Below, piece by piece: positions 53,540 to 61,321 of a DNA stretch of 64,000 nucleotides (position 1 is its first letter; the number at the start of each line of letters is the position of its first letter). Under the pieces are notes generated by a model. That model made no database searches and had not been told where the DNA came from. It saw only the letters and a list, made by a program, of their open reading frames with translations. A program made the translations under genes and the position numbers. The stretch spans positions 372,001 through 436,000 of the forward strand of contig NZ_CP107785.1 of NCBI RefSeq assembly GCF_036345915.1, read 5' to 3'. This DNA is from Nocardia sp. NBC_00565 (GTDB lineage Bacteria > Actinomycetota > Actinomycetes > Mycobacteriales > Mycobacteriaceae).

Positions 53540-54906
53540 GCGAGATTCGCAAGGTACTGATCGCCAACCGCGGTGAGATCGCCGTGCGGGTTATCCGCAC
53601 CTGCGCTGAACTCGGCATCGCTACGGTCGCGGTGTATTCCGAACCCGACGCCGATTCCGCGTGGGTCCGGTTGGCCGACCACGCGGTGCGGATCGGCCCG
53701 GGCCCCGCCAAGCGCAGCTACTCCTACATTCCGGCGATCATCGAGGCCGCCCGGGCGACCGGCGCGGACGCGATCCATCCCGGATACGGATTCCTGTCCG
53801 AAGACCCGGATTTCGCGGAGGTGTGCGAGGCCGAGGGCTTCGTCTTCGTCGGCACACCCGCCGCGGTGCTCGCCGAGCTCGGCGATAAATCCACCGCGCG
53901 CGCCTTGATGTCGGCGGCCGGTCTGCCCTTGCTACCGGGCAGCCGTGACACACTCGACACCGCCGAGGAGGCGCAGACCCTGGCCGACGGCATCGGCTAC
54001 CCGGTGATCATCAAAGCCGTTGCGGGCGGCGGCGGTCGCGGTATGCGGGTCGTGCGCGATCCGGCCGATTTCGCCGCCGACTGGCAGGAGACCCGCGCCA
54101 ACGCCACCGCCGTCTTCGGTGACGGTCGCCTCTACGTCGAGCGCTACCTCGACTCGGCCCGCCACATCGAGGTGCAGATCCTCGCCGACGTCCACGGCAC
54201 GGTAATCCATCTCGGCGCGCGGGATTGCTCCCTGCAACGCCGCCACCAGAAGCTCGTCGAGGAGTCGCCGGCCCCCGGCCTGCCCGATGAACTCGTCGCC
54301 CGCATCGGCGCGGCGGCGGTCCGCGGTGCCGAAGCCGTGGGTTACGTCGGCGCGGGCACCTTCGAATTCCTCCTCGACCCCGAAGGCCGCTTCTACTTCA
54401 TGGAAGTCAATTGCCGCCTCCAGGTAGAACATCCGGTCACCGAAATGGTCACCGGCATCGACCTGGTCGCCGAACAACTCCGCATCGCATCGGGCCAACC
54501 CCTGTCCATTTCCCCCGAAGCCGCCACACCCCGCGGCGTCGCCATCGAATGCCGCATCAATGCCGAAGATCCGAACCGCGAATTCGCCCCCGCCCCCGGC
54601 ACTCTCACCGAATGCGTACTCCCCGCTGGCCCCTTCGTCCGTGTCGACACCCACGTAGCCCCCGGCTACTCCATACCCCCGCACTACGATTCGCTACTCG
54701 CCAAGGTCATCGTCTGGGCCCCCGATCGCAACACCGCCATTGCCCGCATGCGCCGCGCCCTCTCCGCAACCTGCATCCGCGGCACCGGCATCGCCACCAC
54801 CACCGACTTCCTCCACGACATCCTCGACCACCCCCGCTTCCGCGCCGCAAACCACGACACGGCCCTAATCGGCACCCTCACCACCCAAATCCGCGCCGCT
54901 TCGTAG
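53536..54906 (+). CDS. accC: biotin carboxylase subunit (AccC)
   Basis: 456 residues, the usual AccC length. KVLIANRGEIAVRVIRTC opens the N-terminal domain, IHPGYGFLSE and the ATP-grasp loop KAVAGGGGRGMRVV follow, then the active-site strand MEVNCRLQVEHPVTEMVTGIDLV, where the common MEMN(T/P)R has become MEVNCR. It carboxylates biotin on BCCP using ATP and bicarbonate. It closes the synthase operon; together with AccDA and BCCP it makes a complete, separate acetyl-CoA carboxylase. Confidence 0.92.
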   Translation: MSEIRKVLIANRGEIAVRVIRTCAELGIATVAVYSEPDADSAWVRLADHAVRIGPGPAKRSYSYIPAIIEAARATGADAIHPGYGFLSEDPDFAEVCEAEGFVFVGTPAAVLAELGDKSTARALMSAAGLPLLPGSRDTLDTAEEAQTLADGIGYPVIIKAVAGGGGRGMRVVRDPADFAADWQETRANATAVFGDGRLYVERYLDSARHIEVQILADVHGTVIHLGARDCSLQRRHQKLVEESPAPGLPDELVARIGAAAVRGAEAVGYVGAGTFEFLLDPEGRFYFMEVNCRLQVEHPVTEMVTGIDLVAEQLRIASGQPLSISPEAATPRGVAIECRINAEDPNREFAPAPGTLTECVLPAGPFVRVDTHVAPGYSIPPHYDSLLAKVIVWAPDRNTAIARMRRALSATCIRGTGIATTTDFLHDILDHPRFRAANHDTALIGTLTTQIRAAS

Positions 54907-54956
54907 GTCGCGATCTTCTTTCTCGACCACACGCCTCGGCTCGTGGTAAGTGGCTT

Positions 54957-55223
54957 TCATCCATTGGACGGTGCCCGTTCCTGCGCGATGAGCACCAGGC
55001 CGATGAGCGGCTGGTGCGATTGGTTGCAACCACACCTTTGCCCTCCTGCGGCCGCCGTTTCGCCGAAATCCATGGCACCACCGGGCAGCGCCCATTGCCC
55101 GGTGTCGCGGCGACGTTGCATCAGGATTGCTCCGGACTCGTCAGTGACCAGCAGATTGCACGCCACGACAAGGGAATTGGGCTCGGGTGCCTTCGGGTCG
55201 TGGTAGTACTCGATTCTGCCCAT
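54957..55223 (-). pseudogene. truncated NUDIX hydrolase
   Basis: The first ~60 residues are good NUDIX sequence (MGRIEYYHDPKAPEPNSLVV, LMQRRRDTGQWALPGGAMDFGETAA). The Nudix box should go on with RE-x2-EE-x-G after GGAMDFGETAA, but here it reads GGQRCGCNQSHQPLIG and the frame stops soon after. The catalytic glutamates are lost. Probably inactivated by a deletion or frameshift within the box. Confidence 0.65.
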
Positions 55224-55236
55224 GGTCGGCCATTCG

Positions 55237-55350
55237 CTAGGGTGCCCAGGGCTGCGCATCAGCCCAGATCGCGTCGAAGCTTTCGGTGTAGTTGTCGAAC
55301 CAGCCAGTCTCACCGACACGTCCGACGCTGAAGACCGCTATTGACCAAAC
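55237..55350 (-). pseudogene. orphan C-terminal gene fragment
   Basis: Directly after the stop of the GNAT gene and in the same frame is an open stretch (VFSVGRVGETGWFDNYTESF, then DAIWADAQPWAP and stop) without a start codon. The composition is protein-like, as the end of a real gene, but the family is not recognised. With the NUDIX remnant it marks a decayed interval (54907-55353). Confidence 0.35.
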
Positions 55351-55353
55351 GCG

Positions 55354-55920
55354 CTACGGGTGTGGATCGGCAATCAGAACGTGGAATTGCGGCGCCCCCT
55401 GCCAGGCAGGCTGGAGGGTGCCGACGCGGCGTGCGCCCCAGTGTCTGTAGATCGCGTAGGCGTTCTGGTTGGCCGGGTTGACCAACCACGTCACCCGTTG
55501 TTCCGTTCGGTCGGCGAGCAGTCCGCGGTATAGAACGCCAGCGATGCCGTGGCCGGTGTGCTTCTTATCGACCATGAGCTCACTGAGCGCGTACGTCTTG
55601 GTTCCGTCCTCGACGGTGAAGTCCTCCGTGGATGGCTGTCCGGGGTCCAGTACGAGCCCGGTCCACCATGTGGTGTCGATACCCAGCGGCCAGCCGAACG
55701 CTTGGCCGACAGGTTCCCCGTCGATGGTTGCGAGCACCATCGAGAACCCTGGTACAGCCGAGTAGACCTCGAATCGCTCCATGAACGCTTCAGTGGATTC
55801 GAATGGGTTTCCGGTGGCGATGGCGTCAACATAGCTGCGTGCCTGCACGTCGGCGATCGTGTCGCGGACGGTACGCGCTAGATTACCGGAAAGTGACTGC
55901 AAGACAACAGTTTCCGCCAT
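55354..55920 (-). CDS. GNAT-type N-acetyltransferase
   Basis: 188 residues. ALSELMVDKKHTGHGIAGVLYRGLL has the acetyl-CoA-binding Q/RxxGxG/A-like loop (HTGHGIA), preceded by beta strands and followed by NPANQNAYAIYRHWGARRVG, the common GNAT end. GAGGATCAT precedes the chosen ATG. It lies 11 nt downstream of the XRE-TPR gene in the same direction, so probably cotranscribed. The acceptor is unknown. Confidence 0.75.
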   Translation of the reverse strand: MAETVVLQSLSGNLARTVRDTIADVQARSYVDAIATGNPFESTEAFMERFEVYSAVPGFSMVLATIDGEPVGQAFGWPLGIDTTWWTGLVLDPGQPSTEDFTVEDGTKTYALSELMVDKKHTGHGIAGVLYRGLLADRTEQRVTWLVNPANQNAYAIYRHWGARRVGTLQPAWQGAPQFHVLIADPHP

Positions 55921-55931
55921 ATGATCCTCGC

Positions 55932-57275
55932 CTAGTTGTGGGTTGTGAACCGATCGTATCGTTGCTGGAAGTCGTTGTGGCGGGGTTTGATTGCGGCTGC
56001 GCGTACAGGTTCCAGAACCCGCAGCGTCCGGCCGGACGACACTCCTCCACCCAGGTTCTCGAGAACATCCGCAGCCACAGCGATGGCGTCGTCGATGTTG
56101 CCGACCTCCGCCAGCGAGGATGCGAGCCAAGCGCGGTAGTTGGCGGAGTTGCGCTGCCCGGCGCGTTCGGCGGCCACCTGCTCGAACAGCTCCGCCGCTC
56201 TTGACGCCTCACCGAGGTATTTATATCCGCATGCCTCGTGATATCGGACTTCGTTGTGGCACATGAATTTCAGCCAATCGGCGCATTTATCGAACGGCTC
56301 GTGATCGTAGGCCAGGTCCATCTCCCGCCATGCCGTGGCAACAGCTCTGGTGAAGGCTGATCGGTCGCCGAGACATGCGTAGGCAGTAGCTTGCCTCGCT
56401 GCGATCAGCGCATGAATTCGGCCCGACGGCTGCCGCCGCGTCAGGTCTGCGGCCCTCAAGGTAGACCGCAATGCGGAGGTCGGGTGTGCCTCGCCGCGGC
56501 GGGCTTGGGTAACGGTCTGGAGGGCGACGTTCAGACAAGTGTGCGCGGCCAACTCGTCGTCGTCGGTTTCGTTGGCCAATGCCATTGCGTCGCGATAGCA
56601 GTCTCGGGCCGCTACTTGGTCGTCGTTGTCGTAGTGTAGCCATCCAGCAGTAACAGCCATGTTCCCCGCAGCGGAGATAAACAGTGGCGCGGCAGCACTG
56701 TCGATGTCGCAGGTCGCCAACACGGCCTTCGCGTCCTCGAGGTCGGTCCGCGCCAGCTGGGCAAGCGCGCCACCGCCGACCTTCTGTTCTGTGGTGACGA
56801 AACTGTCCACTCGCTTCGCTAGACGTTGGGCGTCGGACATTCCGATGTGGGCAGGTAAACGCGGGTGAGCGAGGACGGTGAGCCCGGCTGCGGTTCCAGC
56901 AACGAACAGTTGTCGCCGTTTCATGTCGTTGTCCTCTTCTGCTCCGTGTTCAGCGGCGTGGTGTGTGAATTCAGGCGTACCCGTGTCCAGCCGATCGAAC
57001 TCCGACAGGGACACTCCACCAACGCCATCAATCAGCCGTGCGCCGGTGACAGCGACCTCGAATCGCGCCAGCTGCACTTGGTCGAGCCGCGCCAGGGCGG
57101 TGTCCAGCGCTTGCGCGGATGCGCCTCGAACGGGCCGTTCCGGCGTGGCCCTTTCCCACTTCCGAATGGTGGGCTGCCTGAAGCCCAGATCCTCCGCGAA
57201 CTGCTCTTGCGTCAGGCGCAGCGCGTCTATACGCAGAGCCAAGACCTCGACCCGTGTCCACTTACTGAAGATCAT
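55932..57275 (-). CDS. XRE-family regulator with TPR-like C-terminal domain
   Basis: 447 residues. An N-terminal helix-turn-helix (LTQEQFAEDLGFRQPTIRKWER) is followed by a hydrophobic bridge (RRQLFVAGTAAGLTVLAH) and a long helical domain with tetratricopeptide character (AAGNMAVTAGWLHYDNDDQVAARDCYRDAMALA, AACGYKYLGEASRAAELFEQ in approximation). This layout is frequent in Streptomyces and Nocardia regulators of unknown ligand. It is divergent from the group of tiny genes at 57462-58494 and has a palindrome in between. Confidence 0.8.
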   Translation of the reverse strand: MIFSKWTRVEVLALRIDALRLTQEQFAEDLGFRQPTIRKWERATPERPVRGASAQALDTALARLDQVQLARFEVAVTGARLIDGVGGVSLSEFDRLDTGTPEFTHHAAEHGAEEDNDMKRRQLFVAGTAAGLTVLAHPRLPAHIGMSDAQRLAKRVDSFVTTEQKVGGGALAQLARTDLEDAKAVLATCDIDSAAAPLFISAAGNMAVTAGWLHYDNDDQVAARDCYRDAMALANETDDDELAAHTCLNVALQTVTQARRGEAHPTSALRSTLRAADLTRRQPSGRIHALIAARQATAYACLGDRSAFTRAVATAWREMDLAYDHEPFDKCADWLKFMCHNEVRYHEACGYKYLGEASRAAELFEQVAAERAGQRNSANYRAWLASSLAEVGNIDDAIAVAADVLENLGGGVSSGRTLRVLEPVRAAAIKPRHNDFQQRYDRFTTHN

Positions 57276-57309
57276 GGCCGCCCCTGTTCGTGCCCGCAAT
57301 GCACCGTGT

Positions 57310-57328
57310 CGCAAGCGTATTACTTGCG
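57310..57328. promoter_or_regulatory. inverted repeat in the XRE/tiny-gene divergent region
   Basis: CGCAAG-N7-CTTGCG, 35 nt upstream of the XRE start and 134 nt upstream of the first tiny gene. A candidate operator for the XRE regulator. Confidence 0.4.
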
Positions 57329-57461
57329 TGCGGTTTCAGGGCTGGGAACGAACTAGCTGGTCGGCGACGCTCGATATAGCCCCGGCGCCGGGTCGATGAG
57401 CCCCTCATCCCCGGCGCTGGGTGCCCGCCAACACCCCAACACGCCCTGAGGGATGCCACCC

Positions 57462-57803
57462 ATGCCCGTAGGAACCATCGCCCTGATCGTCACGGCCGCC
57501 GCGATACTCGCCCTCTGGTGCGGCATCCGATTCGGGCTGCCCTATCTGATCGACCGCGACGACGCCATACCGGACGGCGCGGTGTCGAGCGCCGATATCC
57601 TCGACCGCGTCACCGCCGAGGGCGGCCTGAGAACCGATTCGTGGCAGCTCGAACCGTCCCATCGAGCACCGTCGCAGCCATCCAACGCCGAGATCCGGCG
57701 GCACCGCGAATGCGGCACCGACATCTGCTCGGCGAAATACGCCGCATTCTGGACGCTGGCTGATTCCGGACAGATCGTGCCCGATGCGAGGGTCCTCCGA
57801 TGA
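57462..57803 (+). CDS. small membrane-anchored protein, unknown
   Basis: 113 residues: an N-terminal transmembrane helix (TIALIVTAAAILALWCGI) and a cytoplasmic part ending in HRECGTDICSAKYAAFWTLADSGQIVPD, with a C-x4-C pair that could bind metal or react. GAGGG is 9 nt before the chosen ATG; another ATG 9 nt earlier is possible. First of four small genes that overlap or nearly touch. No family recognised. Confidence 0.55.
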   Translation: MPVGTIALIVTAAAILALWCGIRFGLPYLIDRDDAIPDGAVSSADILDRVTAEGGLRTDSWQLEPSHRAPSQPSNAEIRRHRECGTDICSAKYAAFWTLADSGQIVPDARVLR

Positions 57804-57952
57804 GCAACGGCGAACTGCCGAAACGATCCGCATTCGTCGGGCCACAACGCTCGCTCTACTGCGATGTGCCGACCGTACTGATGGAGCATTACCTCGAGGC
57901 CCTGCACGCCCACCAGTGGACAGACACAGAACATTCCGAGGGGACGCGGTGA
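57800..57952 (+). CDS. very small protein, unknown
   Basis: 50 residues (begins MSNGELPKRSAFVGPQ, contains YLEALHAHQW). The ATG overlaps the stop of the previous gene (ATGA), and its TGA overlaps the GTG of the next gene. These overlaps make translation likely, but nothing indicates function. Confidence 0.45.
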   Translation: MSNGELPKRSAFVGPQRSLYCDVPTVLMEHYLEALHAHQWTDTEHSEGTR

Positions 57953-58257
57953 ACCGAAATCCGTTGCACACCACCGTAATACTGGGAAAAATCGCCGTGT
58001 GGCAGCTCGTCAACCGCGCCCCCCGGGTACTGCGCGTGCAGCTCACCACCGAGGCATTCACCGCCTACCGCCTGCCATCACGCACGAAACTGCTCGACGC
58101 CCAGCCCGGCACGATCATGTTCGACACATACCCGGATCTGGTCGACGCCCGCGAGCTGCTTTCCGAGCATGGCGACTTGTGGGATGCGGTCCGCGAGGAC
58201 TACTGGGCCGCCCTACTCAATACGGCGGATCTCCCTTCGCCAGGAATAGGCGGGTAG
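57949..58257 (+). CDS. small hypothetical protein
   Basis: 102 residues from a GTG that overlaps the stop of the tiny gene before it. Globular in appearance (RVLRVQLTTEAFTAYRLPSRT, FDTYPDLVDARELL). No motif recognised. Part of the four-gene unit. Confidence 0.55.
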   Translation: MNRNPLHTTVILGKIAVWQLVNRAPRVLRVQLTTEAFTAYRLPSRTKLLDAQPGTIMFDTYPDLVDARELLSEHGDLWDAVREDYWAALLNTADLPSPGIGG

Positions 58258-58260
58258 CGG

Positions 58261-58494
58261 ATGGCTGAATTACCTTCCGCACGAAGGGATAGCGCTGCAT
58301 CGGTGCGGGCACTGCTCGCGGTCTTCCATGAGGACACTCGCCAGAAACTCGACCGCGCCCCCGTCGATAGTCGACCGATATTCGAGGGCGCGGACGGCTC
58401 GATGATGTGGGTTGATGAGGACGGTTGGGTCTCCGACTCGGACGCCGACCTGGACAAATCCGACCCACCCGACAACCGATCCGCTCGGCAGTGA
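58261..58494 (+). CDS. small acidic hypothetical protein
   Basis: 77 residues, 3 nt after the previous stop. Central hydrophilic part (WVDEDGWVSDSDADLDKSD) strongly acidic, resembling a disordered tail or a DNA-mimic-like composition. No family recognised. Last gene before the convergent ABC operon. Confidence 0.5.
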   Translation: MAELPSARRDSAASVRALLAVFHEDTRQKLDRAPVDSRPIFEGADGSMMWVDEDGWVSDSDADLDKSDPPDNRSARQ

Positions 58495-58716
58495 TGCCAT
58501 GAACCCAAGTGTGTGGGCCGCTGATGTCTGGTTGTCGTACCCACCTCATCCGAGGCAGAGGCCTCTCACCCAACGAACACGAAACGACTAAAGCCGTACT
58601 ACCCGTTAGCTGCTGCGCGGACCAGTACCGTCTCTGGCCATGACCTTCAATCCAGATCTGTGGAAACCCATTGACGGGCTTGGGGATTCGAGCGGTATCA
58701 GCGGCACCGTGCCCCG

Positions 58717-59529
58717 CTACTTCAATCCAGACCGCACGAACGCGTTCACGATATGCCGTTGCAGCAGCAGATACATCACCAAAACCGGCAAGCAGGCGAG
58801 GCTCGCCAGCGCCATCATCGGCCCCCACTGATCCCCTTCGGTGCCCATGAAACTGCGCAGGCCTAGCTGCAGCACGCTATTGGACTGGCGCAGAACGACT
58901 GCGGGCCAGAAGTATTCGTTCCAGGCGTTGATGAACAGCAGGATGCCGAGGGCGGCGAGGGCGGGGCGGAGATTGGGGACGACGACGGTCCACAGGATGG
59001 ACCAGGAGGAGCGTCCGTCGATCTTGGCGGCGGCGACGAGCTCCTTGGGGAAACTGGCCATGTGCTGGCGTAGTAGCAGTACCGCGAGCGCCGAGCACAG
59101 CGTCGGTAGTACCACCCCGATCAGGGAGTTGATCAGGCCGAGCTTGGTGAGCAGCACGTAGTTCGGCAGCATCGTCACCTGGAACGGGACCAGCCAGGTG
59201 CCGACGAACGCGAGGTACAGGATCCGCTGGAACGGAAACGTGTACATCGCGAAGGCGTAGGAGGCCAGCAGCGCGACCAGCAGCTGCCCGGCCGCGGACA
59301 ATGCCGCCACGAAGAAGGTATTGCCGATCAACCCGACCACGTCGACTTTCTCGGCGGCATCGGTGTAGTTGGCGAACGAGATCGGCCACGGGAACGGCGA
59401 CAGCGAGGTGACGTCCTCGGGCCGGCGCAGTGAAGTGGCGAACAGCCAATAGATCGGGAATATGCACACCACGGCGGTGACTGCGAGCAGCAGATGGCTG
59501 CCCGCGGTCCGCAGACGGTCAATCATCAT
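58717..59529 (-). CDS. ABC sugar-type permease, MalG/UgpE-like
   Basis: 270 residues with about six helices and a well-preserved EAA loop (ELVAAAKIDGRSSWSILWTVVVPNLRPAL). It forms the membrane channel with the MalF-like permease, whose gene it overlaps by 11 nt. Two Met codons (59529, 59526) are possible starts. Last gene of the leftward importer operon. Confidence 0.88.
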   Translation of the reverse strand: MMIDRLRTAGSHLLLAVTAVVCIFPIYWLFATSLRRPEDVTSLSPFPWPISFANYTDAAEKVDVVGLIGNTFFVAALSAAGQLLVALLASYAFAMYTFPFQRILYLAFVGTWLVPFQVTMLPNYVLLTKLGLINSLIGVVLPTLCSALAVLLLRQHMASFPKELVAAAKIDGRSSWSILWTVVVPNLRPALAALGILLFINAWNEYFWPAVVLRQSNSVLQLGLRSFMGTEGDQWGPMMALASLACLPVLVMYLLLQRHIVNAFVRSGLK

Positions 59530-60466
59530 GGAAGGCAACCTTTTCCGAGATCCACACCAGGATCCCCGCGAGCACACCGAATCCGGCGAACAGCAGCACT
59601 CCGGCCGCGGCGCTCAGCCCAGCGTCGAAGCTGTGGAAGGCGTAGTCCCACAACAAGTAATAGATATTGGTGGTGGCCTGGGCCGGCCCGCCCTGGGTCA
59701 TCGAATCGATGAGCGGGAAGGTCAGTGTGGGGCTGAGCAGGACGGTGGTCAGCACCAGGAACAGCAGGGTGGGGGACAGCAGCGGCAGGGTGATCCACCG
59801 CCGGATCTGGCCCGGGCTCGCGCCGTCCACCTGGGCCGCCTCGTCGTAATCGACACTGATACCGGCCAATCCGGCCCACACCACCAGCACCGCGAAGCCG
59901 AGCAGCTGCCAGCCGGTGATCCCGATGATGACGGCGTGTGCGGTGCCCGCGTCGTAGACCCAGTTCCGGTTCGAGCCGAGGATCTGGTCGACGAAGCCGC
60001 TGCCGGGATGCAAAAGCCAACGCCAAACCGCCGCCGCCGCAACGGGAGCCACGAGGAACGGCACGAAAATCAATGCCTGATAGATCGTCCGTGCCCGCCC
60101 GTGCACCCGTCGGCTGGCCAACGCGATGAGCAAGGGCAGCACGACAGTGAACGGCAGCATGCCCACGATCAGCACCCCGGTTCGCCCGACCGAATCCCAG
60201 AAGGCCGGAAGGTCGACCAGCCGTTCGTAATTACCGGTGCCGACCGGCTTCATCGGCGAGGTCGGCAGCAGATTCCACGAGTAGGTGGACAGTTCGAACG
60301 CCTGGACCAGCGGCCGATAGATCCACACCACCAACAGGAACAGGGCAGGGGCCAGATAGAGGTAGGGCACCACGAACCGCCCCGCCCGGCGGAACCGGGC
60401 GAGGCGGCGGGTCTGTGGCACTGGAGCGATATCCGCTGCCGCAGTGGGTACTTCGACGACGAACAT
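59519..60466 (-). CDS. ABC sugar-type permease, MalF/UgpA-like
   Basis: 315 residues: N-terminal cytoplasmic part, then helices (PYLYLAPALFLLVVWIY first) and the EAA loop DYDEAAQVDGASPGQIRRWITLPLLSPTLLF. It pairs with the MalG-like permease. It begins 3 nt after the phosphoesterase stop. Confidence 0.88.
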   Translation of the reverse strand: MFVVEVPTAAADIAPVPQTRRLARFRRAGRFVVPYLYLAPALFLLVVWIYRPLVQAFELSTYSWNLLPTSPMKPVGTGNYERLVDLPAFWDSVGRTGVLIVGMLPFTVVLPLLIALASRRVHGRARTIYQALIFVPFLVAPVAAAAVWRWLLHPGSGFVDQILGSNRNWVYDAGTAHAVIIGITGWQLLGFAVLVVWAGLAGISVDYDEAAQVDGASPGQIRRWITLPLLSPTLLFLVLTTVLLSPTLTFPLIDSMTQGGPAQATTNIYYLLWDYAFHSFDAGLSAAAGVLLFAGFGVLAGILVWISEKVAFHDD

Positions 60467-60469
60467 GCC

Positions 60470-61321
60470 CTACCGGGCCTCGGCGGCGAGTGCGGCCAGC
60501 TGTTCGAGCACGTCCTCTTCGGCTCTGTCGTAGACGGTTTCGGCGGGCGTCGCCTCGATCGCGGTGGCAACCAACGTCGAGCCGAGCAGATCGATTCGGC
60601 TGTAACCGAATCCGGCGAGCCCGCGGTGACGACCCGCGGGTGCGATCGTGTCGATCCGATACGCCAGCGCGGGCCCGATCCATACCGGGATCCCGTTCAG
60701 CGCAGCGGCGCCCGTCAGGTGGTTGTGTCCGCAGATGATCAGTCGCACATCCGATTCCGCCAGCACCTGACCCAACAGCTCCGGCTGCTCGAGCCGCAGA
60801 TATTCGGTCGTCGCGATCGGCGAGGGGATCGGCGGATGGTGCAGCACGAGCAGCGTGCCGTGCGGCGCGGGTTCGCGCAGCTGATCGGCCAGCCAGTCCA
60901 GCTGTTCGGGTTCGAGCCGCCCGTCGTGCCGGCCCGGTGTGCTGCTGTCCAACGTGATGATGCGCAACCCGGCGACCTCGACCACCTGGTCGTGGGTGGT
61001 ATCCGGGTCGACCGAGTCCAGGCCGAGCAACTCGATCCCGAAGGCCTCGCGCTCGTCGTGATTGCCCATCGCGTACACCGTGCGCGCGCCGAGTTCGGCG
61101 GCCACCGGCTCGACCGCGTCGCGCAGCCGCCGATACGCCTCCGGTGACCCGTTATCGCTCAGATCTCCCGACAGCACCAGCGCGTCGATGCGTTGCCCCG
61201 ACGCCCGTAGCTGCTGCAGCACCTGGGTGAGATTCGCATAGGTGTCGATCATGCCGTGTACCCGTTCACCGGCGGGCCGGATATGGGTATCGGTCAGCTG
61301 AACGACAGTTACCTCACTCAT
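60470..61321 (-). CDS. metallophosphoesterase, GpdQ/CpdA-like phosphodiesterase
   Basis: 283 residues with all five metallophosphoesterase blocks: DTHI, GDLSDNG, GNHDE, HHPP and GHNH. GpdQ (glycerophosphodiesterase) and CpdA (cyclic nucleotide phosphodiesterase) have this arrangement. Being inside an importer operon (overlapping the binding-protein gene by 4 nt and the MalF-like gene within 3 nt), it more likely hydrolyses the imported compound, for example a glycerophosphodiester, than signals by cAMP. No signal peptide is visible, so cytoplasmic. Confidence 0.85.
   Translation of the reverse strand: MSEVTVVQLTDTHIRPAGERVHGMIDTYANLTQVLQQLRASGQRIDALVLSGDLSDNGSPEAYRRLRDAVEPVAAELGARTVYAMGNHDEREAFGIELLGLDSVDPDTTHDQVVEVAGLRIITLDSSTPGRHDGRLEPEQLDWLADQLREPAPHGTLLVLHHPPIPSPIATTEYLRLEQPELLGQVLAESDVRLIICGHNHLTGAAALNGIPVWIGPALAYRIDTIAPAGRHRGLAGFGYSRIDLLGSTLVATAIEATPAETVYDRAEEDVLEQLAALAAEAR

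Noticed and set aside
4046..57328. Shared regulon between the TetR operator (CGCAAG/CTTGCG) and the palindrome before the XRE gene
   Set aside because: Only a six-base half-site is shared, spacers differ (3 versus 7 nt) and the regulators belong to different families.
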